Assembly (NCBI GenBank): GCA_900556545.1
Contig: USPE01000002.1
Coordinates: 1 to 23,789 of the forward strand
DNA: 23,789 nt
Direction: 5' to 3'
From: an uncultured Peptococcaceae bacterium
GTDB lineage: Bacteria > Bacillota > Peptococcia > Peptococcales > Peptococcaceae
Positions within the stretch are counted from its first letter, which is position 1. Every line of letters begins with the position of its first letter. The notes beneath the pieces are model-generated. The model was given only the letters and a program-made list of their open reading frames with translations, was not told the DNA's origin and ran no database searches. Positions 13,209 to 22,176 of the stretch are shown one piece after another. The position numbers and the translations under genes are program-made.

Positions 13209-15281
13209 TTATTCACCGGCAGCATCCAACAGATACAATGCATCATTTCGGCCCTGACCGCCAAACAGATAGTTATACTGCACAGCCTTATACTCCTCGA
13301 TCCACTGCTGCTCTGCCGTTTCTTCGGTAAATTCATGGTATTGTCCTGTTTTATCCGTATAGCCCAAGGTGTTAATCATGGGCACCTGCTGCTGCAGTTG
13401 CGCCAAATATTGGTGATAGGGTGTCATTTCCAGTCCTGCTGTTTGCAGAACCAGAGTGGACAAATAGTTTAAACTGATCTGGTCATAGGTTGCTTCGGCA
13501 ATATCGTAATTGGCCCAGATGAAAAACGGTACGGTATATCGTTTTTGCAGCTGTTCCATAGATAGTTGATCCAAAGGCGCGCCCAATAATTCTTCTACCA
13601 GTTCTTCTTCAATGGCAGGCTGATGGTCGCCAAAAAATACAAGAATGGTTGGCTCGTCCACCTGTTCAAAATAGGCAATCAGCCGTTCCAGCGCCTGGTC
13701 GGAGGTACGCAGCACCGACAGATATTCGGCAGTGCCCGGACAATAGGTATCCACTCCCTGCACCGAAACCCATTTGGGAATGCCATCGGTTCCCAAACAA
13801 TAGCTGCCGTGATTCTGAATGGTTACATTGAACAGAAACAGCTTATCATCGCCCTTTTCTTCAAACAACTGAATCACCGTATCATAGCTGCTGTCATCGG
13901 ACACAAACATATTGCGCACATACCGGGGATCATCCATATCCTCTGTGGTCAAATATCTGTCAAACCCCAGATAAGGATATACGATATTCCGCCGCCAGCT
14001 GGTAGGCTTGCCCGGATGAAAGGCCACTGTCTGATACCCTTGCGCTTTTAAGGTGGTGGCCAGGCTGGGCAGATCTCTGGTGATAAACTGCTGATACACA
14101 CTGCCGCCCGGCGGCAAAAAGGCCATGGACATGCCTGTCAAAAATTCAAATTCGCTGTTGCAGGTGCCGCCGCCCACCACACTGACTGACAAATCACCTC
14201 GTATGGTGTTTTCCTGCAGCGATTCCATGTACTCCATATAGGGCACACTGGTCTGAAATTCTCCCAGCACCCGCAAATCCGAATAGGATTCATTCATAAT
14301 GGTAATGATATTTGGTTTTTCCTGCTCTGCATTGACAGCTACCACTGCCTGCTGCCCGGACCGTGCCGTTGGCCCCTGGGGCTGATAGGAAATCAAGGCA
14401 GTGCGGGCAGCGCTGGCAGATGCAGTCTGCACGCCGCTGTTCTGCACAATAGATTGCACCTGCTGCGGTGAATAAGCATCCGGTTTTTCCGGTTTCAGGT
14501 AATGACCATTCAAAGCAATGGAAAGCACTGTGCCATTGGCAATGTAGCATTGCAGCGGATTCCAGAAATTCATGGTCAGCTCCTGTTCTTCCCAGAACGA
14601 ATCGCTGTAAAAATAACTGACCGACCCGCCGATAAAACACAGCAACACCACGTTCAGAATCAACGTGCGCCATCTTTGCCGCTGAAACCGAAATTCTGCC
14701 ACAGCTGCCATACTCAATGCCAAAAACAAACTACTGCCGGTCAGCAGCAGCTCATAATCCAGCGCAATGGTATAATGCTCCGCCACATTGGCTGCTGTGC
14801 CCACTGACATGATATCAGCCAGCTGCAGCGGAATGTTGCGAAACAGCAGTACAAAGTGATTGACCACTGCAACCAGATAGATAAACAACGAACCGCCGAT
14901 TATGCTGAACCGATAATGACTGGTGCACACAAAAAGCACCACATAAATAATCAGACACCAAAAATAGTTCATCCAGAACAGATTGGTTTCTATCAGCGCC
15001 GCATCCTGTCCGGCCAGTATTTCCACCAAATACACCATCACATAGGGCAGCACCAGCAAGGAAGCCAGCATCCAAACCCAGTTCAGCCACGTCGGCAGCT
15101 TCATTTTTACCGAACACAAATAACAGCCGCCAATGAGCCCAAACAATACCAGCGCCAGCTGCTCTCCCTGCAATGCGCCATCTTCCGTAAAAATCGGCAG
15201 CTGCCACAACATCAGCAGCAAACAGCCGATAAATAAAATCGCCGTACCTTGCACCCGTCTTTTTGATACAGAACAATACAA
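13209..15281 (-). CDS. LtaS-like membrane sulfatase (phosphoglycerol transferase family)
   Basis: This is an alkaline-phosphatase-superfamily membrane enzyme of 690 residues, like lipoteichoic acid synthase. It should transfer glycerol-phosphate-type groups to a surface polymer outside the cell. Five to seven hydrophobic segments fill about 12-225 and a linker follows to about 320. The extracytoplasmic domain carries IIMNESYSD-like metal ligand Glu331 (IMNESYSD), nucleophile Thr373 in GGTCNSEFEF, NHGSY (490-494) and FFGDHQP with Asp552-His553. The start is a TTG at 15281, 7 nt after GGGGG; the nearby ATG at 15286 is out of frame. The paralogue at 20520 starts the same way, and their N-termini align (SVSKRRVQ and SVSKKRLQ). 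Confidence 0.9.
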   Translation of the reverse strand: MYCSVSKRRVQGTAILFIGCLLLMLWQLPIFTEDGALQGEQLALVLFGLIGGCYLCSVKMKLPTWLNWVWMLASLLVLPYVMVYLVEILAGQDAALIETNLFWMNYFWCLIIYVVLFVCTSHYRFSIIGGSLFIYLVAVVNHFVLLFRNIPLQLADIMSVGTAANVAEHYTIALDYELLLTGSSLFLALSMAAVAEFRFQRQRWRTLILNVVLLCFIGGSVSYFYSDSFWEEQELTMNFWNPLQCYIANGTVLSIALNGHYLKPEKPDAYSPQQVQSIVQNSGVQTASASAARTALISYQPQGPTARSGQQAVVAVNAEQEKPNIITIMNESYSDLRVLGEFQTSVPYMEYMESLQENTIRGDLSVSVVGGGTCNSEFEFLTGMSMAFLPPGGSVYQQFITRDLPSLATTLKAQGYQTVAFHPGKPTSWRRNIVYPYLGFDRYLTTEDMDDPRYVRNMFVSDDSSYDTVIQLFEEKGDDKLFLFNVTIQNHGSYCLGTDGIPKWVSVQGVDTYCPGTAEYLSVLRTSDQALERLIAYFEQVDEPTILVFFGDHQPAIEEELVEELLGAPLDQLSMEQLQKRYTVPFFIWANYDIAEATYDQISLNYLSTLVLQTAGLEMTPYHQYLAQLQQQVPMINTLGYTDKTGQYHEFTEETAEQQWIEEYKAVQYNYLFGGQGRNDALYLLDAAGE

Positions 15282-15317
15282 ACCATTACCCCCAACTCAT
15301 TGATACTTGCTCAAACA

Positions 15318-15336
15318 GCACTGGCTATGACAGTGC
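15318..15336. promoter_or_regulatory. Dyad upstream of the first sulfatase gene
   Basis: GCACTG (15318-15323) and CAGTGC (15331-15336) form a perfect 6-bp inverted repeat around 7 bp, about 37 bp upstream of the sulfatase start. It could be an operator or a leader hairpin. No strong promoter was identified for that gene. Confidence 0.35.
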
Positions 15337-15402
15337 CATTTATCCGTTTTTGACATTTTACAACGATACAATTTGATGTCAATTCTCAACTGTCCAGATA
15401 TC

Positions 15403-15430
15403 TTGACAATTTCCTACAAAACACTATAAT
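15403..15430 (+). promoter_or_regulatory. Consensus promoter upstream of the glycosyltransferase pair
   Basis: TTGACA (15403-15408) and TATAAT (15425-15430), both perfect consensus, are 16 bp apart. Transcription would start near 15437, about 250 nt before the glycosyltransferase gene. Confidence 0.8.
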
Positions 15431-15436
15431 ATACTA

Positions 15437-15558
15437 TAAAAAACAAATAGTCAAAAATTTATTTTTTTATAGATTTTTCGCACTGTTTGTTATGCACATA
15501 ATTTCGTATCAAATTTTCAGCTATACGGTAGAAAATCCTACTGTATAGCTGTTTTTTT
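15437..15558 (+). ncRNA. Candidate small RNA or attenuated leader
   Basis: A perfect promoter upstream and a strong hairpin with seven T downstream define a transcript of about 120 nt with no evident coding potential. It could be an independent small RNA, or the 5' leader of the glycosyltransferase operon controlled by termination. It matches no riboswitch or RNA family I recognise. Confidence 0.45.
15518..15558 (+). terminator. Strong intrinsic terminator inside the leader region
   Basis: CAGCTATACGGTAG (15518-15531) pairs with the 14 bases ending at 15551 with a single G-U position, followed by T7 (15552-15558). An outer 12-bp perfect inverted repeat, TTGTTATGCACA at 15487-15498 with its complement at 15558-15569, encloses it. 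Confidence 0.8.
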
Positions 15559-15634
15559 GTGCATAACAACTATACTTTTTCAAGTCTTAAAATCTATACT
15601 TTTTTAACAACCATTTTCATCTGCTATCTTATCA

Positions 15635-15657
15635 ATCTAATTTTTATCAAATTAGAT
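15635..15657 (+). promoter_or_regulatory. Hairpin before the glycosyltransferase ribosome binding site
   Basis: ATCTAATTT (15635-15643) pairs perfectly with AAATTAGAT (15649-15657) across a 5-nt loop. It ends 14 nt before AAGGAGG (15672-15678). Its function is unknown; it may stabilise or tune translation. Confidence 0.4.
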
Positions 15658-15685
15658 CAGCATTGATTCTCAAGGAGGCGCTTTT

Positions 15686-16639
15686 ATGCCAACAAGCATC
15701 CTTTCTCTCATTGTTCCCTGTTATAATGAGGAACAAACTTTGCCGCTTTTTTATAACAAACTGATTTCCATATTGCAAACCATGGATTGCCAGTATGAAC
15801 TGATTTTTATTAATGATGGTTCTGTTGATCGTACCTTAACCGTATTAAAAGAACTCAGTAAGCAGGATTCCCATATCTCCTATCTTTCTTTTTCCCGCAA
15901 TTTTGGGAAAGAAGCTGCTATGTATGCCGGTTTCTGCAATAGCCATGGCGATTATATTGCTGTAATGGATGCCGATTTACAGGATCCGCCTGAATTACTG
16001 CCCCAAATGCTGGATATTTTACGCAACGGCGATTATGACAGCGTTGCGACCAGAAGATGTGACAGAACAGGTGAGCCTTTTATCCGCAGTCGTTGCGCGC
16101 AATTATTTTATAAACTTATCAACCGCATTTCTGATTGTGATATTGTGGACGGCGCCAGAGATTTCAGACTTATGCGGCAGGAAATGGTAGAAGCCATTGT
16201 CCAAATGCATGAATTAAACCGCTTTTCTAAAGGAATTTTTGGCTGGATTGGTTTTCGCACTTACTGGCTGTCCTATGAAAACAGAAATCGCTCTGCCGGG
16301 GAAAGCAAATGGAACTTTTGGAAACTGACTAAATACGCCATTGATGGTATTATCAATTTTTCACAAGCACCGCTCAGCATTGCTTCCTGGTTTGGTCTGA
16401 TTATTACAGCATTTGCTTTTCTTGCTGTTTTATTGATTACTGTTCGCAAACTGTTATTTGGCGACCCTGTAGATGGTTGGGCTTCTTTGGCCTGTATCAT
16501 TACATTTTTAGGCGGTGTACAGTTATTCTGCATGGGCATCATGGGGCAATATATTGCAAAAACCTATACAGAAACAAAAAAACGCCCCCACTATATTATC
16601 TCAGACACCAATATGCAGTCCATTGAAAGGATTCGATAA
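15686..16639 (+). CDS. Family 2 polyprenyl-phosphate glycosyltransferase (GtrB/CsbB type)
   Basis: This enzyme of 317 residues should move a sugar from a nucleotide donor to a polyprenyl phosphate on the inner face of the membrane. The GT-A domain starts with LSLIVPCYNEE (about 6-16), has INDGS (42-46) and the metal-binding DADLQDPPE (95-103), and ends with RSAGESKWNFWKL. Two C-terminal helices (about 228-255, 268-292) are typical of the GtrB/DPM1-like group. AAGGAGG lies 7 nt before the ATG. The next gene starts 2 bp after the stop codon, and the pair resembles a GtrB plus GT-C surface-glycosylation module. In B. subtilis CsbB/YfhO a similar pair glycosylates lipoteichoic acid, which fits the LtaS-like neighbours; the acceptor here is inferred. 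Confidence 0.92.
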   Translation: MPTSILSLIVPCYNEEQTLPLFYNKLISILQTMDCQYELIFINDGSVDRTLTVLKELSKQDSHISYLSFSRNFGKEAAMYAGFCNSHGDYIAVMDADLQDPPELLPQMLDILRNGDYDSVATRRCDRTGEPFIRSRCAQLFYKLINRISDCDIVDGARDFRLMRQEMVEAIVQMHELNRFSKGIFGWIGFRTYWLSYENRNRSAGESKWNFWKLTKYAIDGIINFSQAPLSIASWFGLIITAFAFLAVLLITVRKLLFGDPVDGWASLACIITFLGGVQLFCMGIMGQYIAKTYTETKKRPHYIISDTNMQSIERIR

Positions 16640-16641
16640 TT

Positions 16642-18201
16642 ATGACCACCATACCCGTTCCTTTAACAAGAAAAGAAAGATTCAAGCTAGTTGGATTTTT
16701 TGTTATATTATTTGGCTTAGCAGCTCATGGTTATTGCTATTTTAATCTGCTTTATTCCCATGATTCCTTACATATTGTGCGCAGCATCCAGGAAAACGCA
16801 CTGCAAATTGGTCTTGGCCGCTTCGGTATACCAATTTATCTGCAGATTAGAGGGTATATTGCTATGCCTACCATTGTTGGCATTTTATCCTTATGCTATT
16901 TAACCGTTGCCATCTTTGGTATTGTTTCTCTGCTGGATTTGAATAGCAAACCTTTCATTGCTGTCATTTGTGCTGTCCTAACCACCAATGAGTCCATTAT
17001 TTTTCTAAATGCTTCTTATATTGGCGTTGCTGATGTTTACATGCTGTCGCTTTTACTCGCCATTGGCTCTGTATATATCACAGAGCGATATCGTTACGGA
17101 ATTTTTCTGGCTCCTATACTGCTTTGTTTCTCTTTAGGTCTATATCAAAGTTATTTTCAAACTGCTGTATTTTTATTTTTGATTTTGATTGCAAAAAGGG
17201 CATTTGAAAAACAATCGGTCCGTATAATATTGCTATCTGGAGTAAAAGCTTTATCCACCCTGCTTCTCAGTCTTTTGCTGTACGTGCTCATCTTGCGGTT
17301 TTTATTGCAGCACAACATCGCAGAACTGGTAGATAGCTATAATGGCCTATCCAATGTAGGAAATTTTGGCACATTCGACCAACTACTGCAATTATTAAAA
17401 GAAACTATACTCTATCCTATGCACTATTTTTTGTCTCCAGCACTTTGCAACAGTCAGGTTATTGCCATCTGTAATATTATCTTATACCTGATTTTGCTGA
17501 TTGCCCTTATTCGACTCCTATGGCACAAAACCATACCTAAGGAAATTTTCGTTTTACTGATATTGACATTGTTACTGATGCCCCTTGGAATGAATATTAT
17601 CTTTTTCATTTCTAACGGACTGGAGCACACCTTGATGATATTTTCCTTTTTTCTCGTTTATGTGTTTCTCTGTTATCTATTAGAACAAAACCAAGTGATT
17701 TCGCCAAAACAAACATCCAACAAAAAACAGCCATGGTCTATTCTGCAAACTATCGCTGCAGGATGCTTAATCATTATCATTCTTAATAATATTAGCTTTG
17801 CCAATCAACTTTACTTGAAAAAACACCTGGAATTTCAAAATACATTATCTACTATGACAAGGATTCTTGACCGTATGGAACAAACAGAAGGATACACAGT
17901 AGCCCAAACTCCAGTGGTATTTGCAGGTACATTATCCCAATCGCAGCTTTCTATGAACAGAAAGGGGTTTGAAGAAATTACCGGAACCGGAGCCAGTCAA
18001 AATTTTTCCACTACCTATTACCATACCTATCAGTGGTATCTGGAAACCATACTGGGCTATCCAATACAATTACTTGCTGCCGATGAAGCTACCATGTACG
18101 CGCAAATGGAACAGGTTCAATTGATGCCGTCCTTTCCAGAGAAAGATTGCTGCCAAATGATAAATGATGTTTTGGTTGTAAAACTATCCCCATCTGCATA
18201 A
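16642..18201 (+). CDS. GtrII-like multispanning glycosyltransferase
   Basis: This integral membrane protein of 519 residues has about 10-11 hydrophobic segments between 18 and 395, followed by a C-terminal extracytoplasmic domain (about 400-519). The stretch NLLYSHDSLHIVRSI near residues 35-50, with IGLGRFGIPIYLQIR shortly after, is characteristic of the GtrII/O-antigen glucosyltransferase-like family. The Asp in SHDSL is the likely catalytic residue of this GT-C-like fold. It should take the sugar from the polyprenyl carrier made by GtrB and attach it to a surface polymer outside the cell. It is translationally linked to the GtrB-like gene with a 2-bp gap. Specificity is unknown. No terminator with a strong T run follows directly, though a hairpin lies at 18310-18343. 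Confidence 0.82.
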   Translation: MTTIPVPLTRKERFKLVGFFVILFGLAAHGYCYFNLLYSHDSLHIVRSIQENALQIGLGRFGIPIYLQIRGYIAMPTIVGILSLCYLTVAIFGIVSLLDLNSKPFIAVICAVLTTNESIIFLNASYIGVADVYMLSLLLAIGSVYITERYRYGIFLAPILLCFSLGLYQSYFQTAVFLFLILIAKRAFEKQSVRIILLSGVKALSTLLLSLLLYVLILRFLLQHNIAELVDSYNGLSNVGNFGTFDQLLQLLKETILYPMHYFLSPALCNSQVIAICNIILYLILLIALIRLLWHKTIPKEIFVLLILTLLLMPLGMNIIFFISNGLEHTLMIFSFFLVYVFLCYLLEQNQVISPKQTSNKKQPWSILQTIAAGCLIIIILNNISFANQLYLKKHLEFQNTLSTMTRILDRMEQTEGYTVAQTPVVFAGTLSQSQLSMNRKGFEEITGTGASQNFSTTYYHTYQWYLETILGYPIQLLAADEATMYAQMEQVQLMPSFPEKDCCQMINDVLVVKLSPSA

Positions 18202-18309
18202 GGGGTTACACTGTATCCCAAATAGTTCATCAGCAACTACACACCGCATCTTCTTTCTATCGCGCTCTGCTTCTGCATTATTGCCACAGTTGATTTTCTC
18301 ACAGTCCTT

Positions 18310-18343
18310 CCGTGTCTGAACTGTTTTTTCAGTTCGGACACGG
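18310..18343 (+). terminator. Hairpin after the glycosyltransferase pair
   Basis: CCGTGTCTGAACTG (18310-18323) pairs with 18330-18343 with one G-U position around a six-T loop. It lies about 110 bp after the stop codon. Only a weak T-rich stretch follows, so terminator function is likely but not certain. Confidence 0.5.
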
Positions 18344-18389
18344 ATTATTTATCGTTCAGTCATTTTTGACCACTTCCCCTTTTTTCCGC

Positions 18390-18429
18390 AAAAAAACAGG
18401 CCGGAAAAAGAATTTCTTTTTCTGACCTG
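18390..18429 (-). terminator. Terminator of the second sulfatase gene
   Basis: CAGGCCGGAAAAAG (18397-18410) pairs with CTTTTTCTGACCTG (18416-18429). On the minus strand it is followed by seven T (18390-18396). It lies about 75 bp past the sulfatase stop codon. Confidence 0.75.
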
Positions 18430-18502
18430 CGCAGTTCTATTGCAATTTAACGCAATAATACCTTCCAAAGCAATCCGGATTTTTCTGCTTATCGGCTACC
18501 CA

Positions 18503-20520
18503 TTACTCACTGTCATAATTGACTGCATATAACTCATTCAGGCGATTATGACCGCCAAACAGATAATTGTACTGCACCACTTTGTACTGCTCAAGCAGTT
18601 CTGTTTCCGGCGTTTCTTCGCTAAAGTAGTGATACTGTCCGGCAGCATCGGCATAGCCCAGGGCGTTAATCATGGGCAGCGACGGCTGCAGCCGGGCCAG
18701 ATACTGATTATAGGCAGGCAGCTCTACTCCGGCAGTTTCCAATGCCAGTGTGGACAAATAATTGGCGCTGATGTTTTCATAATAAGCCGGTTCTATATCA
18801 TAGTTGGCCCAGATGAAGAACGGAACCTGATACCGTTTCTGCACCGTTTCCATATCCAGTGTATCCAAAGGCTGTCCCAGCAGTTTTTCTATAAATTCGC
18901 TTTCTACGCTGGGCTGATGATCGCCGAAAAATACAATCATGGTTGGTTCGTCAACGCCTTCAAAATAGGTGATTAGTTCCTTCAATGCCTGATCGGAAGC
19001 ATGCATGATAGACAAATACTGCTCTGTTTCCGGATAACGTCCGATACCGCCCCGCAGCGACACCCATTTGGGAATATCTACTGTATTTAGCTGATAACCG
19101 CCATGGTTCTGAATGGTGACATTAAATAAAAACAACTTGCTGTCGCCTTTTTCTTCAAACAGCTTGATGACCTCCTGATAGTTGCTGCTGTCGGTTACAT
19201 AAGCTTCCCGCATATAGGTGGGATCTTCCATATCCTTCTCGGTCAAAAAGGTGTCAAACCCCAACAACGGATATATCTTGTCACGGCGCCAGCTATCCGG
19301 CTTGCCCGGATGAAAGGCCACGGTCTTATAGCCCTGCTGTTTTAAAATGGTAGCTATGCTGTCCAGAGGATCATTGATATACTGCTGGGCAAAAAGGCAG
19401 TGGTCAATCCGGTTAAAAATTCAAACTCCGAATTACAGGTTCCCCCGCCCAGCACACTGACCGACAAATTGCCATGAATGGTGTCCGGTATCAGCGACTG
19501 ATAAAAAGACATATAGGGTACGCTGGTTTTAAAATCGCCCAGGATACTTAAATCGGCGTAGGATTCGTTCATAATGGCGATGATATTGGGATTTTCCGGT
19601 GTTGCTGCCAATGCAATTTCCGACTCGTCGGTGCTGACAGCCACAGCCGGTGCAGCATCGGTCGGCTCTGCCGCTGCGCCCATAATAATTTCCTCGGTAT
19701 ACGGCACTGAATAATGCGCCGGTTTTTCCGGGCGCAGATATTTGCCTTCCATGGCCAGCGACAATACGGTGCCATTTTCCTGATAGCCCTGCAATGGGTT
19801 CCAGAAATTGAGTTCCAATTGATTATCTTTCCATACCTGATCATCATAAAACTGGTTGACCGATACCATCGTCACTACCAGCAGGACAGCGGTTCCCACA
19901 AACTGATACCATTGTCTGCGCTTTTGACTAAATTGGGCAACGCAAGCAGCACACACCGTCAAGAATACAATACTGCCGGTAACAAGCAAATCCCGGTCAA
20001 TGGCGATGACATAATTGCCTGCCACATCGGCGGCGGTTCCGATGGACATAACATCGGTAAGCTGCAATGGACTGCTGCGGAACAATAACACAAAATAATT
20101 TACGATACCCACCACATAACAAAATACCGAGCCGGCAATCACACTGCCCCGGTAATGATTGGTAAGCACAAATAATACGGCATAGACTGCCAGACACCAG
20201 AAATAGTTTAACGCAAAAATATTACTGCTCAGCAGAGAAGCGCTTTGTCCGGCCAGATATTCTACCATGTAGACCATCACATAAGGCAGCAGCAAAAAGC
20301 TTGCCAGCATCCACAGCTTATTAACCAGCGGATGCAGTTCCGCCTTTACCGACTGGATATAGCAGCCGCCTAACAAAAGCGCCATAACCAGAGCCAGACC
20401 GTCGCCGTCCAATTTCCGGGCTGCCCCAAATAAATCCACATGCGTTGCCAGCAGCAAGATACAGCATGCCGCCAATATGGCTATGGCTTGTAATCGTTTT
20501 TTTGATACACTTAGCTTCAA
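18503..20520 (-). pseudogene. Second LtaS-like sulfatase, broken by a frameshift deletion
   Basis: This is a paralogue of the sulfatase at 13209-15281, colinear over its whole length. The first frame (19354-20520) carries the membrane domain, the metal ligand Glu319 in IMNESYAD and the nucleophile Thr361 in GGGTCNSEFEF, then ends early after LTTAFLPS. The second frame resumes at once with AQQYINDPLDSIATILK and continues through FHPGKPDSW, NHGGY and FFGDHQP to 18503. Against the intact paralogue, 19 bp are missing between GCCTTTTTGCC and CAGCAG, at about 19387/19388, which shifts the frame. Nucleophile and metal-binding His therefore lie on separate frames and a split product should be inactive. 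Start is TTG at 20520, 8 nt after GGGGG. Sequencing error or phase variation remain possible. Confidence 0.8.
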
Positions 20521-20602
20521 TGAAATGCCCCCAATTGAATGAACTTTACTTTCTTTTATTTTTATTTACTTTATTTTCGATAAACTTTACAATTCGCCCT
20601 CT

Positions 20603-20632
20603 ATTATACTGAATGTTTGGCAAATTAGGCAA
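20603..20632 (-). promoter_or_regulatory. Promoter of the second sulfatase gene
   Basis: On the minus strand, TTGCCT (20627-20632), an 18-bp spacer and a perfect TATAAT (20603-20608) lie about 85 bp before the TTG start. Confidence 0.6.
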
Positions 20633-20704
20633 GTAAAAAAATAATTCTGTCACTTTCTCCAAAAAAGTCTTGCATGTATACAAAGAAGTTTGCCTGCAAC
20701 TACT

Positions 20705-20732
20705 TTGCAAGCCAGCGTAAATAATGTACAAT
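20705..20732 (+). promoter_or_regulatory. Candidate thiC promoter
   Basis: TTGCAA (20705-20710), a 16-bp spacer and TACAAT (20727-20732) lie 50 bp before the GTG start. The leader would be only about 45 nt, too short for a TPP riboswitch. Confidence 0.5.
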
Positions 20733-20782
20733 AATGAATATTATGATTGTGTTTTCCATTTATTTTACAGGAGGTATACACC

Positions 20783-22084
20783 GTGAATTATACAACACAG
20801 ATGGATGCTGCGCGTAAAGGCATCATCACCACACAAATGGAAATTGTGGCAGCCAAGGAAAATATGGACGTAGAGCTGCTGCGGGAACGCATTGCCGAGG
20901 GCAGCGTGGTTATTCCTGCTAATAAAAAGCATACCAGTCTCAGCCCGGAAGGCATCGGACTGGGGTTAAAAACAAAAATTAATGTCAATTTGGGCATTTC
21001 AAGAGATTGCTGCGACATCGATCTGGAGCTGGAAAAGGTGCGTACTGCCATTGATATGAAGGCAGAAGCCATTATGGATTTGAGCAATTACGGCAAAACC
21101 CGCGAATTCCGGGAAAAGCTGGTAGAAATGAGTCCGGCTATGATCGGGTCTGTACCGATGTACGACGCAGTTGGTTATCTGGAAAAAGAATTAAAGGATA
21201 TCAGCGAAGAAGAATTTATCCGTGTTGTACGGCAGCATGCCATTGATGGGGTAGATTTTGTAACCGTTCACTGCGGTCTGGTAAAACGCATTGCCGATAA
21301 GATCAAGAATAATCAACGGCTGACCCATATTGTATCCCGCGGCGGTTCTTTGCTGTTTGCCTGGATGGAGCTGAACAACAAAGAAAATCCGATGTTTACT
21401 TATTTTGACCAGATTTTAGATATTTGTGAGGAGTTTGACGTAACCTTAAGTTTGGGAGATGCCTGCCGTCCCGGCAGCATTCATGATGCCACCGATAATA
21501 TCCAAATTGAGGAACTGATGATTTTGGGCGAATTGACCAAACGGGCCTGGGAACGCAATGTGCAGGTTATGATTGAAGGCCCCGGGCACATGGCCATCAA
21601 TGAAATTGAAGCCAATGTGGTTCTGGAAAAGAAATTGTGCCACAATGCGCCATTTTATGTGTTGGGGCCGTTGGTCACCGATATTGCGCCGGGCTATGAC
21701 CACATTACTTCCGCAATCGGCGGCGCGCTGGCAGCCTCTAAGGGTGTGGATTTTCTGTGCTATGTAACGCCGGCAGAGCATTTGCGGCTGCCTAATCTGG
21801 AAGATATGAAAGAAGGCATCATCGCTGCCAAAATTGCAGCCCATGCCGGCGATATCGGCAAAAATATTCCCGGCGCCCGTGACTGGGACAACGCCATGAG
21901 CAAAGCCAGAGCAGCGCTGGATTGGGAAACCCAGTTTGAACTGGCGCTGGATAGCGAAAAAGCCCGCCGTTATCGCGCTGAATCCACACCGGAACATCAG
22001 GACAGCTGCACCATGTGCGGTAAAATGTGTTCTATGCGGACAGTGAAAAAAGTGATCAACAACGAAGACATCAATCTGATTTAA
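20783..22084 (+). CDS. thiC: Phosphomethylpyrimidine synthase ThiC
   Basis: This is the radical-SAM enzyme that rearranges aminoimidazole ribotide into hydroxymethylpyrimidine phosphate for thiamine synthesis. The start is a GTG at 20783, 8 nt after a perfect AGGAGG (20769-20774), giving 433 residues, the short form common in anaerobes and archaea. Family segments are NLGISRDCCD, AIMDLSNYG, VDFVTVHCG, SRGGSLLFAWM, LSLGDACRPGSIHDA, MIEGPGHMA, PFYVLGPLVTDIAPGYDH and CYVTPAEHLRLP. The C-terminal iron-sulfur motif CTMCGKMC places cysteines at 409, 412 and 416, a CX2CX3C spacing. No other thiamine gene is in the window. Confidence 0.97.
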   Translation: MNYTTQMDAARKGIITTQMEIVAAKENMDVELLRERIAEGSVVIPANKKHTSLSPEGIGLGLKTKINVNLGISRDCCDIDLELEKVRTAIDMKAEAIMDLSNYGKTREFREKLVEMSPAMIGSVPMYDAVGYLEKELKDISEEEFIRVVRQHAIDGVDFVTVHCGLVKRIADKIKNNQRLTHIVSRGGSLLFAWMELNNKENPMFTYFDQILDICEEFDVTLSLGDACRPGSIHDATDNIQIEELMILGELTKRAWERNVQVMIEGPGHMAINEIEANVVLEKKLCHNAPFYVLGPLVTDIAPGYDHITSAIGGALAASKGVDFLCYVTPAEHLRLPNLEDMKEGIIAAKIAAHAGDIGKNIPGARDWDNAMSKARAALDWETQFELALDSEKARRYRAESTPEHQDSCTMCGKMCSMRTVKKVINNEDINLI

Positions 22085-22126
22085 CCCAATTGATTGCCGC
22101 ATAATCTTTCATGGGAAACAATAAAC

Positions 22127-22167
22127 AACAGGACGTATTCTGCAAATTGTGCAGAATACGTCCTGTT
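22127..22167. terminator. Bidirectional terminator between thiC and the amidohydrolase
   Basis: Perfect 18-bp arms at 22127-22144 and 22150-22167 enclose a 5-nt loop. Short A and T runs flank the stem, and the element sits between two convergent genes. Confidence 0.8.
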
Positions 22168-22176
22168 TATGATTCA

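Noticed and set aside
13623..14051. Long antisense open frames inside the sulfatase and ThiC genes (also near 18548, 19714 and 21446)
   Set aside because: They mirror well-supported genes on the other strand and lack ribosome binding sites or recognisable domains.
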